Shown in pieces: positions 34,249-45,430 of a DNA stretch of 64,000 nt. Each line of letters opens with the position of its first letter. The first letter of the stretch is position 1. The stretch spans positions 9,881,501-9,945,500 of the forward strand of contig CM048843.1 of NCBI GenBank assembly GCA_026545765.1, written 5' to 3'. Source of the DNA: Plantago major. Its lineage: Eukaryota > Streptophyta > Magnoliopsida > Lamiales > Plantaginaceae. The notes under the pieces were generated by a model. It was not told the origin of the DNA. It did not search any database and was given only the letters and a program-made list of their open reading frames with translations. Both the position numbers and the translations under genes were made by a program.

Positions 34249-34670
34249 AAGTCCGTCTCTAGATAACGATCATCAAATACATTTTGTTAACCACATAAAT
34301 GTTTTGATTTACAACAACGATGATCCTCTTGAAAATATAAGTCCGTCTCTAGATAAGTTGTCTACAGACCGTCTCTCTAAAGACTTTGTGTTAATTTTAC
34401 ACTTAATTTGAACTCTTTATACACAAAGTACTCTCTAGAGAGACGGTTTCTTGATAACTTATATAGAGACGGACATATATTATCAACAAAATCAACAATC
34501 TTATTCATTAGAACGCCGATGTTGTTAACAACATGCATGTATTTTTTTGTAATAGGAAAAAGACACCAATGTTGTGAACATAGACATTTTGATTAATAAC
34601 ATTAATGATTTTATTGACAGTATATGTCGGTCGCTTGGTAATTTATCTAGAGACGGTCTCTTAGAAAACT
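34249..34670. repeat. Foldback / MITE-like inverted repeat
   Basis: An inner inverted repeat has arms of about 52 nt (34341-34392 and 34423-34480 or so) that include GTCCGTCTCTAGATAA, GACCGTCTCTCTAAAGAC and CTTTGTGT, with a loop of about 30 nt. An outer pair repeats the same motif: AAGTCCGTCTCTAGATAA at 34249-34266 and TTTATCTAGAGACGGTC at about 34644-34665. Together they could fold into a two-level hairpin. No target duplication could be fixed. Confidence 0.6.
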
Positions 34671-34840
34671 TACTTCTACGCATATATTTAATAAAAGTGG
34701 TGAGCTAAAATCCATAAAACCAGGTTAAAAACACCTAAATTTTCACTTAACTCAAGATTTTAACTCTAAACCAAAGACTCATTGAATCTCTTAAATCTGC
34801 ATATTTTAGCTTTGCCACTTTGTTTTATGTTTCAAAGAAA

Positions 34841-34918
34841 TCTACGCATTTGATGGAGAATTTCTTTCATGAAGTTTTCGGAGTTAAGCGTGAGGCTAAT
34901 GATTTAGCACATAGATGA
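34841..34918 (+). pseudogene. Possible RNase H-like (RVT_3-type) remnant
   Basis: The frame reads STHLMENFFHEVFGVKREAN then DLAHR before a stop. VKREANDLAHR fits the conserved R.AN..AH.LA block near the C-terminus of plant RNase H-like domains found in LINEs and in cellular genes. Only about 25 residues support this. Confidence 0.3.
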
Positions 34919-35060
34919 TCAATTGAGTGTTCTTATGATGATGTTGGTTCGGTAGATTTGTCATGAGAATTTTTAATGTTGCTGGTTTCTTTTTTAGTAT
35001 GGAGTGGAAGTATCATTATTATAATAAAAAAAGAAATTGAAAAACAAAAGTGTTGAATAT

Positions 35061-35901
35061 TGTTGGGGGGTAAACCTCTCAACACCAACACTACCACTGC
35101 AAGTAACCTAATCGAGCTCCGCCTCGAACTTGAAGTCCGACAAGAGGGTTGTCAGAAAGAGCACCTTAAAGGACTAAGTGGGAGTTAGAATGGGTTACCG
35201 GATTGCCAAGGTCGATCCGGAAAGAACTTCACTTTCGAAGGAGAGGAGGTAGCTCTCGATGCTGATAGTAATGGGAAAGGTATTATGTATATCACTTTGG
35301 TCTCGCTTATCGACCTCTCCTCCTTACTTACCTCAAGGTCTTGGACCTTGTCTTGTATTATAGTTATCATATACTCATGAGGTAGCTCATAAGATGATGC
35401 AGTGTACGATCGATTTGGACACCAATGCTACCTTTGGCCCATGGCCCGTTAGTGAGCAGTAGTCAATCCGATAAGTGGGCTGGGAGGTAGTTTGGACTTT
35501 TTCCTCTGAAATCTTGTTCCGCTGTTGGGTCCGTGTTAGTCCCTCGACGGATCATGCCTTGGTTGATGCGCCTTGGGTAACTCTGGATGTCGAGCGAGAG
35601 TTTCGCGGAAGTATCTCGATGGTTACATTACATACGTTTGGTCTTAATGTAATGGTCGCGTCCGAGATTCTCTCATACGGTCCGTTAGGCATCTCTGTAC
35701 TGACATGGTCAGGTTTGGAAGTCCTTTCCTTAGCCAGCTCAGACTAGCTGTGGGGATGTAGTGACTTCAGTGTACTGGTCGATTCACTTTGGGCGGACCA
35801 TGTGAGATCGGACGATCTTGGATTAACTAGTTAAGCCGTGATGCGCTTTAGGACACGCTCTATGGCGCCCTTAACGGATTGGACATATTTCCGTAACAAC
35901 A
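35061..35901 (-). repeat. Element B 3' LTR
   Basis: 841 bp, TGTTGGGGGGTAAACCTC to ..CCGTAACAACA. Matches 47371-48193 along its length. The minus-strand start TGTTGTTACGGAAATATGTCC is nearly the same as in element A. Confidence 0.92.
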
Positions 35902-35919
35902 TATGTCCCCCCAGTTTCC
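35902..35919 (-). other. Polypurine tract of element B
   Basis: Minus strand GGAAACTGGGGGGACATA directly next to the LTR start. Equivalent to 21116-21131 of element A. Confidence 0.8.
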
Positions 35920-36455
35920 AAGTATCTTAGTAGAAGATAGTTGGTAACTATGAGGATCAGTCATGTCTGTGGAGCGTGTCCGAATCGTTAATTAAGAGAA
36001 AAAGGAAGAAATCCTTTTTGTTGTGATCCGTCGTCCGTGTCCTCAAGGATTCAATATATCTCTTCCCCCCCTTTTCCGTCTGGTCGAGTTATCACATATT
36101 TGGGGAATTTGTAGAAAAAAAATATTATATCCGAGATATATGTGTCGAAATGCGGTTAGGATCGGCGTAGCCCTCTGGAAGGCTGTCCGTTGGGCGATTG
36201 TTGAATTTGTCCTCTTCGTAAGCCAAGAGGCCCGATGGGTTGTCTGTTGACCCGGGAGAAAGATCGAGTAAAGGGGCGTGGCCGTTGGATCGGGGCGACA
36301 TCAGCGGTTGGGGTTCCCGATCCGATTGATGTGGCGTCATCGACGGCATCTGACGTCTTGTGACCATCCACTTTCATGACAGTGCAACCTGGATTGGAGA
36401 GGATCAGCGGTGATTCAAATCAATGACGTGACTCTTAGCTATCCCAAATTGCCCT

Positions 36456-36463
36456 TATAAATA
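36456..36463 (+). promoter_or_regulatory. TATA box of antisense gene, element B
   Basis: TATAAATA on the plus strand with TGACGTGAC (an ACGT core as bound by plant bZIP factors) about 35 bp upstream. Lies 196 bp before the leader intron donor. Same arrangement as 21734 in element A. Confidence 0.6.
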
Positions 36464-36651
36464 GTCATCGGTCATTTCACACTTTTAGCAATCTCGAAAC
36501 TCAGAGCAATCGCAAAGCAATCCAAGCGTTAGAAGACACATCCGAGCAAGCAAGAGTCGCAAGATTTGAAAGTTTTGTCTTCGAACCCGTACCCTCGGAG
36601 AAGCAGCAAGGCTTAGTCGTCCGTTCGAACTTACCAAATCAGCTTTATCAG

Positions 36652-37080
36652 GTACGTACATCTTCACTTTTGCTAAGTTATTTCCTTTTCACGGTATGCT
36701 TGCCGTGCTCATATGTTTTTACTTCGGATAATAAATGGTGAATCTGTTTTTGCCGATGTCGGCGTGTGAAAGGCTTTATAGCGTTCCTAGTTGAGACAAA
36801 TTTTCTTGATCTTTTGCATGCCGATTTATTGCGATATCTTGTTGATGCATTTCATGCGTATGCCGACTGTAACCAAGATTTGATTATGCATGCTTATTTG
36901 GTAGTGTATTGGTGCCAATTGGCACACAGTCTTCCATAAATTTGCCCGCTTTCGGCGTAGTGGTAGGTGCTAGTGCCGGTAGCGTTAAATATAAATCTAT
37001 AGGCTTCCTTTGACTTGAAATTACCTAAGCGAACTCTCGGACAATCAACACCATCATTCGACTTATTTCCATACGCCTAG
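36652..37080 (+). other. Leader intron of antisense gene, element B
   Basis: Donor CAG/GTACGTAC, acceptor CATACGCCTAG, 429 bp. ATG follows one base later at 37082. Position relative to TATA and ATG matches element A although the intron sequences differ. Confidence 0.62.
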
Positions 37081-37081
37081 G

Positions 37082-39858
37082 ATGTCGGAGGCGATAGTCG
37101 AGACCTACGAGGCCCAGGTCATAGAGGCCTTGAGATTTAGGGATCGGGTCCGTGGACTGAGCTTCGTTAAAAAGATTTTGTGGATCTTGGGTCGTCCGGA
37201 GATTGAGACTTTGGCACGGCTCGTGGTGCGGCAAAGCCGAGCCGGCGTTCAGCGGACGAGTGTCCGTGCTAAGACTAGCCGTCGATCCGATCTCGAGTAT
37301 AGGTGGAATTGGGACATCACAATGGTCCGAAGCGAAGCTGCGTCTTGAGCGGGAAGGGACGTGATCGAGGAGGCGAAGAAGTCGAGATGTTTGAGGCCGG
37401 GGTGGAGGACCGTGTTGTAGCGGAGACAGGTCCGTCCTTGCCAAGCACGACCTGGAGACAGGAAGATACCAATGATGATGAAGAAGATGGTGAGGAAGAT
37501 GAAGATGGGGCGAGGGAAGAAGGAGAAGGATCCTGTCGCTCGTCCCTAGGCGATCCGGCGGATTGCACTACATCCTGCTGCGACCGTTCAGTCCAATCTT
37601 CAATTAATCGAAGGTCGTGGTGCAAAAGCTGCCCGAATCAAGTTCCCCCGTCCTGCGTCCGCTGTTACAATAGTGGACAGATTTGGAGAATTAAACACGG
37701 ACGGGCTTCTTCCTACGTGTCCATCCAGGGTTAGGGCGGAGCACATCCCCGAGTGGAGGCGGAAGTGGGAGATCCCTGACTCCGTAGAAATCATGGTTCG
37801 AGCCAGTCCGCCTTTACAACCCGCCGCCGGGTATATGTGCGTGCATGAGGTAGCTTTGCTTGCGGGTGGAAGGTACCCATTACAGTGAGTTGAAGCACAT
37901 CGAAATCACATTGGAATTGGTTAAGTCGGGTTATCCGAAATCCTTGGGTAATCTTATTTGCTTCGTCGTTTTTGCAAGAAGAAAGGACTCGTAAACTTTG
38001 AGAACTTGATGACTCTTTCCGTTTCCTTTAGTCAGAATTCCTTTTCTATACCTTCTGAATAGGAAACCTTATAACTTCATTTGTGACTCCATTTCATCGT
38101 TGGAATTGAAGTGGTGGGACAAATGCGTTTTAAATGCGCATGGCTCTGAAACCGAGTCAGAAGCGGCGAGCGATGGGCGCCCATAAAGTTTACGAGGAGA
38201 GCATCGGACTGGCGCCCTCTTCCAAAGAATGTGGCTCCGTGGGTGGCGTCAATCCACAAAAAGTATGACCCACCCACTTATTCGTTTCACGGACTAATCT
38301 GTCAGCCACTTCCCTACCTTTGCGGACTAACCGGTGAGGTAGATGTGGGGAAGCGGACTTGATGAAATTAGTTGTTGGAGACTTGGCATCTTTTCTTCTT
38401 CAATACACTCTATTTTGATTACAAGTTTCCAATTCGATAATTCTTCTTTAACACTTTGTTTCTAACGCCCTTGGTTTATTATGCACTCATGGTTTGACTA
38501 CATCATGTCGACTCTCGGAGAGAAGAGGTTGCGAGAGGAGCAAGCTTTGGAGGTGTGGTGGGCAAGGACCAGATCATTAACACTTCCCGGAGTGCCCGTA
38601 TGGGATCGAAAAATCTTCTTTGTGTTTGCATTTGAAGAAGAAAGGCGGAGCAAGTGGTGAAGACTCGAGCCTGGCGGTGCACGACAAGGGTAAGGCTCAC
38701 CTTTCTGGCGCTGCCACTTAACACTTGAGCTCCAACCCGAGACGTGCTTATGCGGGACACCATCATCTCGGGGCAAAAAAGGGCGGCAAGCTCGGAGGCT
38801 CACACCTTTCTGCGAAGAAGCGTGTTGTCCATTGTCCTTCATGTGGACAGTACTCTGGATAAGAATCTGGCGTGCTTGCGGACTCGAAATGGAAGCGGGT
38901 TGGCGGGTGGATGCTCTATACCGGCGGGTAAATGTCATCCTTGGTTTACCTGTTTTGTTCTTAATGTGATACAAATATAACTTGTATCTACTCGGGTATT
39001 TCCCCAGCTTGGGTGTTTCATCAAGGCCATGCAGTGGAAGGCCAGTGAACGGGCCACCATTGAAGAGGATCTTCATAAACATGTCCACATCCAGCGGATG
39101 AGGCGGAAAAAGCGAAGCGGTGGAGATGGTGAAGGAGAAGAGGTGAACTTCCACAGTGAAGACTAGTTGGGAGAAAGTTAAGGCGGAACTTCGACCACCG
39201 GGGAGAGATTAAATCGATAAAGCGATCTGAGCTTTCTGGATTTTAAGAACTTCTGGTGGTGGCCTCCAATATAAAGTCTTCATGGCCGTGACTTCTTGAG
39301 TCTGCTTCTTTCAAGTTCGATGTCGGACAAGTCGGATGCCTCCCATGGATGGGTTTGTGTCCATGATCGGACATTTGCGATCGAGGACTTCTTCCACGAT
39401 TGGTGGAAGGCGGAGGATTAATCCCTCTGCGGATCTGAGCAGTGTCGAAGTGCCGTCGATAGTGTCTCAGACGGCGATTGGTGCATGTGAATTAAATGGG
39501 CGGTCACGAGGAAGGCGAGATTGAGATCTAGAACGGCGGGCCTTTCCTTCCTAGGTTCGTCCCGGAAGCTCTTTTGAAAGTGGGCCTTGTACCCTTTAAC
39601 GATTATTGAGCTTTCCTGCAAAAGTGGTTGGCCCTGCCTGCCCGCGTTCTTGACCTCCCCGCTGATTTCGACTTGTTTGCCCACGCTCAAGATCTTGCGG
39701 CGGAAGCCACCAATCGGCCTGAAGCTGAGGAAGCTGGTCCAAGCCAGACAGGGCCCGAATGAGAAGTCCGGGGTATGCCCCGTTAGAAATTTGTATTTGC
39801 TGAATTTTGTTGTTGGATTTGAATCGTTTAAGAACTCGGAATGTCCTTTCATGTTATA
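37082..39858 (+). pseudogene. Antisense accessory ORF of element B (plant transposon-type domain)
   Basis: Begins MSEAIVETYEAQVIEALRFR at 37082 and stays open to 37348; it continues in other frames at 37303-37734 (a Glu/Asp-rich run near 37460-37530) and 37673-37888. The last piece carries WRRKWEIPDSVEIMV and AAGYMCVHEVALLAGGRYP, matching 22877-23098 of element A. Later parts to about 39760 include a KWLALPARVLDLPADFDLF-type segment ending in AGPSQTGPE. The minus-strand frame at 38498-39154 is taken as a shadow. Function unknown; shared position, orientation, promoter and leader intron in A and B argue for a real gene. Confidence 0.62.
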
Positions 39859-40186
39859 ACAATGTTTCGTATTTTATCCGAGGAGATGAACCTCCTATGC
39901 TTCCAAACGTTTACTTGCTCTCTTCTTCGTTCCTTTCTTTATCTGTTGCTCATAAGCTGAGTTATTATAAATTACCCATCTCTTAAGAGCACGGACCTTT
40001 GGAGATATGTCGATGTAGAAATCAGACCATCATCTTTCCGATCTCGATTGTTAGCCTTGCAGGATGCGAGACTCTTCTAGAAGGAGGAAGGTGAAACAGT
40101 GAAATAGTCATTATGACTACGTCTTTTCATCTCCTTAGTCGTCGGATGATCGACAGATGGCGAGATATGAAAGACTCGTTGCCACT

Positions 40187-40194
40187 ATAAATAA
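40187..40194 (+). promoter_or_regulatory. TATA box upstream of small ORF in element B
   Basis: TATAAATA about 100 bp before the ATG at 40292. Plus strand, antisense to gag-pol. Confidence 0.45.
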
Positions 40195-40291
40195 GGGTGT
40201 GGTAATTCTCCTTTTTCACTGTTGTACATTCCCTCACTCTTTCTTGTGTTTTATCCACTTTATTATCCCGCGGGAGTCAGTGTGCTTCAGA

Positions 40292-40435
40292 ATGTCAGAA
40301 TCGGGCGACGAAGAGTATAGTCACTGGGTGAACTGTGCTTGCGGGCACATGCATCCGCCCATCTATCCGGGTAGAGGTACCGCACAAGACCCTATTGTCC
40401 TGGATTTGCGGCGATCCCCTCAATGTCGAGGATAG
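40292..40435 (+). CDS. Small ORF of unknown function in element B
   Basis: Starts MSESGDEEYSHWVNCACGHM and has HPPIYPGRGTAQDPIVLDLR, 47 residues to the stop. ATG 40292 is chosen over 40157 because it follows the TATA box at a usual leader length and the first 45 residues of the longer frame look like untranslated sequence. The next frame (40423-40728) continues with an acidic, Arg-rich sequence and ends near a possible acceptor CTTTTTGCAG at about 40714, so a longer spliced or frameshifted product is possible. Not recognised. Three Cys/His residues (NCACGHMH) are close together, but a metal site is speculation. Confidence 0.35.
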   Translation: MSESGDEEYSHWVNCACGHMHPPIYPGRGTAQDPIVLDLRRSPQCRG

Positions 40436-40875
40436 CTAGGAGATTGGTGAGGAGGAGAGGGAGGCGGATGGCCGAGGCTGATCCGTATGAGGATCCGTCT
40501 GTGACAATGAGCTCTTGGTCGAGGTGGGCTCGGAATCCCAGGCTCGACTTAGAGTGCGGTGAGGGAGCAAGGCGGGGTATGCCCCGTGGATGCATGTACT
40601 TCTCTTCAGACCTTTTCATATTGTTCCTCTATTATGTAAATGTTCGGATAATTTTGTTTATAAAATTCGAACTATTTTTCCTCGGATGGGATCTCCATCT
40701 TTTCCTTTTTGCAGACCTCGTCGGATGATACTGACGCATATATTTTTTGCAAAAAATGGCTAAGAAACTCGAACGTAGTTGATGGGCTTGTTTAGGCTTG
40801 ATTGGGTAAACCCGTCTGGCCCAACACTGTTCAGCCCAAATGAATAGTTTAAGCCCATTGTCGACGTCGAAGTTC

Positions 40876-40916
40876 TGACGTGTCGGACGCCGATTGGTTC
40901 GTCACTTCTATAAATA
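40876..40916 (+). promoter_or_regulatory. Promoter-like segment in element B
   Basis: TGACGTG at about 40876, ATTGG (inverted CCAAT) near 40892, TATAAATA at 40909-40916. The following frame 40894-41343 is open for 149 codons but starts upstream of the TATA box, so it is not clearly its product. Confidence 0.4.
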
Positions 40917-41483
40917 CTGCGGATCCCTCTTGGCCTTGGTCGTGCAAATCCAACCTCCATTTTCCAAATCTACCCAAAAGCAAGAAGACGGTCTCTTGAA
41001 TAGTTTCCCCCTCTTGACTCCCGTCCACTCTCAAGTCGGCGTTCATCCTGGGTTTGAGAGTGGCGTGGGTCTAGAGGGGAAAATTGTTGAAGATCAGTTA
41101 CCGAAAAGCATAGATCTCAGTTTGAATGTTTGTCCGTCCGTTTCCTCCGCTTTCTTCCAACCCCACTTTAGTGGTTCAAATCTCTCTTATATTGGAAATG
41201 GTTTCCGAATTTCAAGAGAGTTTGAATCTCTAAAACCGGTGAGGCGGAAATCTCTTGTTTTCTTTGTAGTTAATCGAACATTAGATCTCAGATGCATAGA
41301 TCGAGAAATCATAAGTCGAAAGATAGAAGTTGTGTTGATTTGACGGAAATTCAATTACAACTTGCGGGCTCTATGGCCAATAACAAAAGGATCAAAAAAG
41401 AAACAAAACTGACGGAGTTCCGTGTCACAAATAGTTGACATTGAAATGATCAATCGACAAGATGGAGCTCCGCGCATTTATCT

Positions 41484-42760
41484 TTAAGCATAGAACTTCT
41501 GAAGGTTTCTAGCATTCCACGGACGCCTGAGGAGATGTCCGTTCTCATCTTCTAATACATAACTGCCATTTACTTTGGCCCCAATAATCTTGTAGGGTCC
41601 TTCCCACTTGGGCTTGAGTTTTCCAACATTGCTCAAAATGTCGGCCCGTCGGAGCACTAGGTCCCCGACTTGCAAGTTTGCCGCATGAACGTTCCTGTTG
41701 TAGGCTTGGGCGGCGGTTACCTGATACCTAAGGATGTTCGCCAGTGCATCCGACCTTTTCTGTTCAAACACGTCCAGCTCGAATATCCGAGCTTCTCGGT
41801 TTGCCTTGTCTTCAAACTCTTGGATTCTCAAAGTCTCTCTGACAATCTCGGATGGTATGGCGCCTCGGAACCATACGAGAGAAAGGAGTTTCTTTGGTCG
41901 CGATCCGTGCGGTGGTGCGATCGCCCATAACGCCTTCGGTCGTCCACCCGACTTTCTTGAAGTTCTCAACCGCTTCTCGAGGATCTTGACTATTGTTTTG
42001 TTTGTGGACTCGGCTGTCCATTGGCTTGCGGGTATCCAACAGATGTAAATTGTTGCTCGATTTTGAAGGGCGCTGACCATTCCTTGAGCTATGTCACGAG
42101 GCTGGCGCCATTGTCGAGCGAGAATCACAGGCAAGCAAGCGGCAGATAATATTCTTCGGATAAAGGTCCGCTTTTCGACTCTCTGTAATAGTCGCCTTGA
42201 CCTCGACTTCTACCCATTTGGTAAAGTACTCCTGACCACAATAAGAAACTTTTCTGCTGGGTACCCCTCGAAAATGGTCAAATGTCGATACCTTGATCGA
42301 GCGGACCGCGCTGGTAGCGGAATCATAGGGTTAGTCGGACGATGTGGGATGTTTGCGTAATATTGGCAATCTGACATCTCCGGCGTGGTCGGCGGAATCT
42401 TCTGATGGTAGGCGATAATAGCCTTGTCGTATGATTTTACGTGCAAGGTCCTCCCGGAATGACTCCCGGCTTAGTTGTGTATCTCTTCAAGCGATGCATG
42501 CTTCTTGTGGGTTCAAGCATCTCGGGTGGGTCCGAAGCAGATCTTTATGAGATCCTCACCCATTATAAAATATCTATTTGCTCACCGCACACTCCTCGAT
42601 TCTTCGGATCGGCGCAAAGATCCGTCCTTGAGATAGTTAAAAATGTCGGTCGTCGGTTTCTTCATGTCGAAGTATCATGGCCAGCGTGGGACTCATGACG
42701 GATGAGTCGATAATGGTGAGTAAATTACTCTCCTTGTGTCCAAAGCGCCCGTAGCAGATC
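41484..42760 (-). pseudogene. Ty3/gypsy integrase, element B
   Basis: The C-terminal two thirds is open at 41484-42134: ESTNKTIVKILEKRL with the catalytic Glu, then FELDVFEQKRSDALANILRY, NLQVGDLVLRRAD and GKLKPKWEGPYKI, the GPY/F module of Ty3 integrases, ending RNLQKFYA. The DNGA block with the second Asp is readable in another frame at about 42103-42115. Upstream parts (zinc-binding, first Asp) are broken between 42210 and 42760. The intact 216-residue frame is the longest integrase piece in the window. Confidence 0.85.
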
Positions 42761-43930
42761 GTATTTTGCGAGGCATCGGCTCTTTCGTTCAAACTCATCA
42801 AACTTTTCCAAGGTGAATTCCTCGAAGTGGTGACCTCATTCTTGAGTACCTCAAGATACTTGATCATGGAAGGACCTTTTGTGGCAAAACTTCACGAAAA
42901 TTGGGCCTCGGCAATTTGTGAGTCCGTGTAGGCTTTGACCTTCGAGCTTGGAGAGACTTGGCTAGCATGACCCCACTAAAAGTGCCTCGTACTACGCCTC
43001 ATTATTGGTAACTTTGAAATCGAAGGAAATTGCATAGTCGAGTTCGCGCCCTCCAGGCTCTTAAGGTGAATTCAATTCCTCCCACTCTTCGGTGGAAGAA
43101 CCATCGACCTCAATGTCCGGATATCGGAAGGATGTTCTTTGATTTGGAGATCTCCTACAGCTGAGGTTCGCTCTTGGTTCATCCCCTCCGGTGATTTTCG
43201 TTACGATCTTTGTCGGCGGGATCTGGGATCATCACCAAGTAGAAACATTTGGTTGACCGAGTTTCCCCTCGACGAGGAGGGGCCGATTGATGTTGGGCTT
43301 CCTCGAGGTTTCTGGATTGAACATTGGAGAAATTTGGATTTGGACTATATGTTTGGTGATTAAGCACTCGAGCACTTGCTTGTCGGGGACTTTCTGAATC
43401 CTTCTGGGTAATCCGCTAAGAAGTCGGAGGACACGATCCTTTTTGGTGACAGACTGGTAGCAAATGTCATATTATTGAGCTCGATCGCCCACTTAGAGAG
43501 TCGTCCAGTTGGTCGGGCTTTCCTAGGACTGTTTCAAAGGTTCATGATTAGTACCACTATTTTGTGAGACTTAAAGTAAGGTTTTAACGTCTGGCGGTAT
43601 AAACTAAAGCGTGTCTGAGCTTCTCGATCTTCACGTATCTTGTCTCCTTGACAAAGAACTTTGCTAAGATAGTAGATCGGCAAATCTTTGGTTAGCTTGA
43701 ATCCGTATTAGACGGAACTCATTGCCTCTTCCGTAATTGCTAGGTAGAGGTAGAGTGGTTCTCCTTGACGGGCTTGGAGAAGCGGTGGAGGGAATGGAGG
43801 TATTCTTTCAATTTTGAAAGCCTCGGAACATTCGCGGTCCACACAAAGTTCTCTCCTTTCAGGAGGGTTTTGAAGAACGGAAGATTCTTCTCGGTGATCG
43901 GAAATAAAAGCGACTTAAGGACATGAGACT
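42761..43930 (-). pseudogene. RT connection, RNase H and second RNase H of element B
   Basis: The second RNase H is readable on the minus strand at about 42995-43125: EVDGSSTEEW, then GGRELDYAISFDFKVTNNEA, with one stop inside. The VDGSS motif with the first catalytic Asp is kept here, unlike in element A. The first RNase H and connection lie between 43400 and 43930 (remains of LSKVL and of TNEPLK near 43540-43690) with several frameshifts. Confidence 0.72.
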
Positions 43931-44640
43931 TCCTATGAGCATTTGTACCTCATTGAGGGTTTTGGTGTGGCGGATCTAGGATCGCCTTGATTTTCTCGGG
44001 ATTGGCGCTTATTCCTCTTTCCGTGACCATGTATCAGGAATTTTCCTCCCTTCACTCCGAAAGTGCATTTTCGGATTGGTTTCATCCCATACTTCCGCAG
44101 GATGGAAAAGCAATTGTTGAGATGCTCAATATGCTCTTCCTCAGTCTTACTTTTAACAAGCATGTCGTCTACGTAGACTTCCATCGTCTTCCCGATCTCG
44201 TCTTTAAACATTTGGTTTACCAGTCGCTGGTAGGTGGCTCCCGCGTTCTTCAGTCCGAATGGCATCACCTTGAAGCAGTATACTCCTCCTGCTGCGAAGA
44301 AGGCCGTTTTCTTAACGTCCTCCTTGGCCATCCGAATTTGGTAGAAGTCTTGGTATGCGTCCATGAAGCTCGATGGCGCATTGTCCGGAGGTAAGTCGAC
44401 GAATTGATCTATCCGTGGCAATGGATCTGAGATCCTTGGGGCAAAACTTGTTCAACCTTGTGAAGTCATTACACATTCGCCACTTGCCTGGCGACTTTTC
44501 GACCAGAACAACATTGCAAACCTAGTCAGAGTAGCGGACTTCCTCGATGTGTCCTGCCTTTAGGAGTCGATCGACTTCGGCGGATATGATGGCATCCTTG
44601 ATGGGGCCAAAGTCTTTCCTTTTCAGTCGGATGTATTTGA
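43931..44640 (-). pseudogene. Ty3/gypsy reverse transcriptase, element B
   Basis: One frame at 43933-44421 covers PRIDQFVDLPPD, FMDAYQDFYQIRMAKEDVKK, GVYCFKVMPFGLKNAGATYQ and MEVYVDDMLVKSK with an intact YVDDML at 44161-44178. The upstream block (VHRLNMDPSVKYIRLKRKDF, LLKAGHIEEVRYSD) is at 44522-44700 after a frameshift. Best-preserved RT of the gypsy type in the window. Confidence 0.88.
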
Positions 44641-45430
44641 CTGAAGGATCCATGTTCAGTCGGTGAACTGTAACCCGTGGGTCGATCCCCTTCAGGTCGT
44701 CGGTACCCCAGGCGAACACATCGTTGTTTTCTCGGAGGCAAGCGATGAGCTTCATCTCTACTTCCACATTCATTTCGGTCCCGATCCTTGTTTTCTTCGG
44801 GATGCGCAATAATCTCGATCTCTTTGAGGGTCTCATGAGGCTCAATTCGCGTCGTTCTAGGAAATTTTTCCTTCGGCTTCCCTCGCCGACTTGTGAGTCC
44901 TCCTTTCGGGTGGAAGGATAGTGGTAGCGTCGAGTCCACGGTATTTATTAGCAGTGAGCGCCCTTCTTGTGGACATGATATAACATTCCCAAGCTTCTCG
45001 ACATTTCGAGCTCTTGTCCGACTCAGAAGGCCGTTGGGAACTTCATCTGTTGTGGAAGTAGATGAAACATTTCGGGCTGGTTGAGACTGGCGTCCAAAGA
45101 TACTTTATGTCGAAAGTTTGTTCGACCACCCAGCGGACTTCTTGTGTCACCCTTGCGGAAGTGCAGAGAGAAACATGTAAAATGATACTTAGGGTCGTCA
45201 GTTCCTCCTCGAATCCTAATATGGAGGTGTGCACTCGCCATATCGGACTCCACCAATGCCATCGATCCGGTGTCCTCTTGGAGATGATGTTGAGGAACTT
45301 CGGTGTCGACAAGATCTTGTTCACTCGGTAGGTTGCAATGGTCAATGAGACCACCGATGGGACATCTGGGTTTCGATGTCTTCTCCCCTGCCGTGGGAGG
45401 AGGAATTTCTTGTCATCGAATGATATGGTG
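44641..45430 (-). pseudogene. Ty3/gypsy protease and PR-RT linker, element B
   Basis: Minus-strand frame 45043-45354 aligns with the element A protease: VSLTIATYRVNKIL, then NIISKRT where A has VLIDTGSSSNVISKRT. The DTGSS active site is unreadable here (bases read as STPKFL), so as written the enzyme is dead. The linker at 44522-44939 has KEKFPRTTRIEPHETLKEIE and the acidic RT start. Confidence 0.7.

Larger units (their letters stand above)
34052..35060. other. About 1 kb between elements A and B, no intact gene
   Basis: AT-rich sequence of different character from either neighbour. It holds a foldback (34249-34670) and a short RNase H-like coding remnant (34841-34918). It is not a continuation of the Sirevirus LTR that borders element A on the other side. 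Confidence 0.6.

Noticed and set aside
38498-39154. 218-codon frame on the minus strand of element B
   Set aside because: It lies opposite the antisense accessory ORF, has no recognisable domain, and no counterpart was seen in element A. Taken as a shadow frame.
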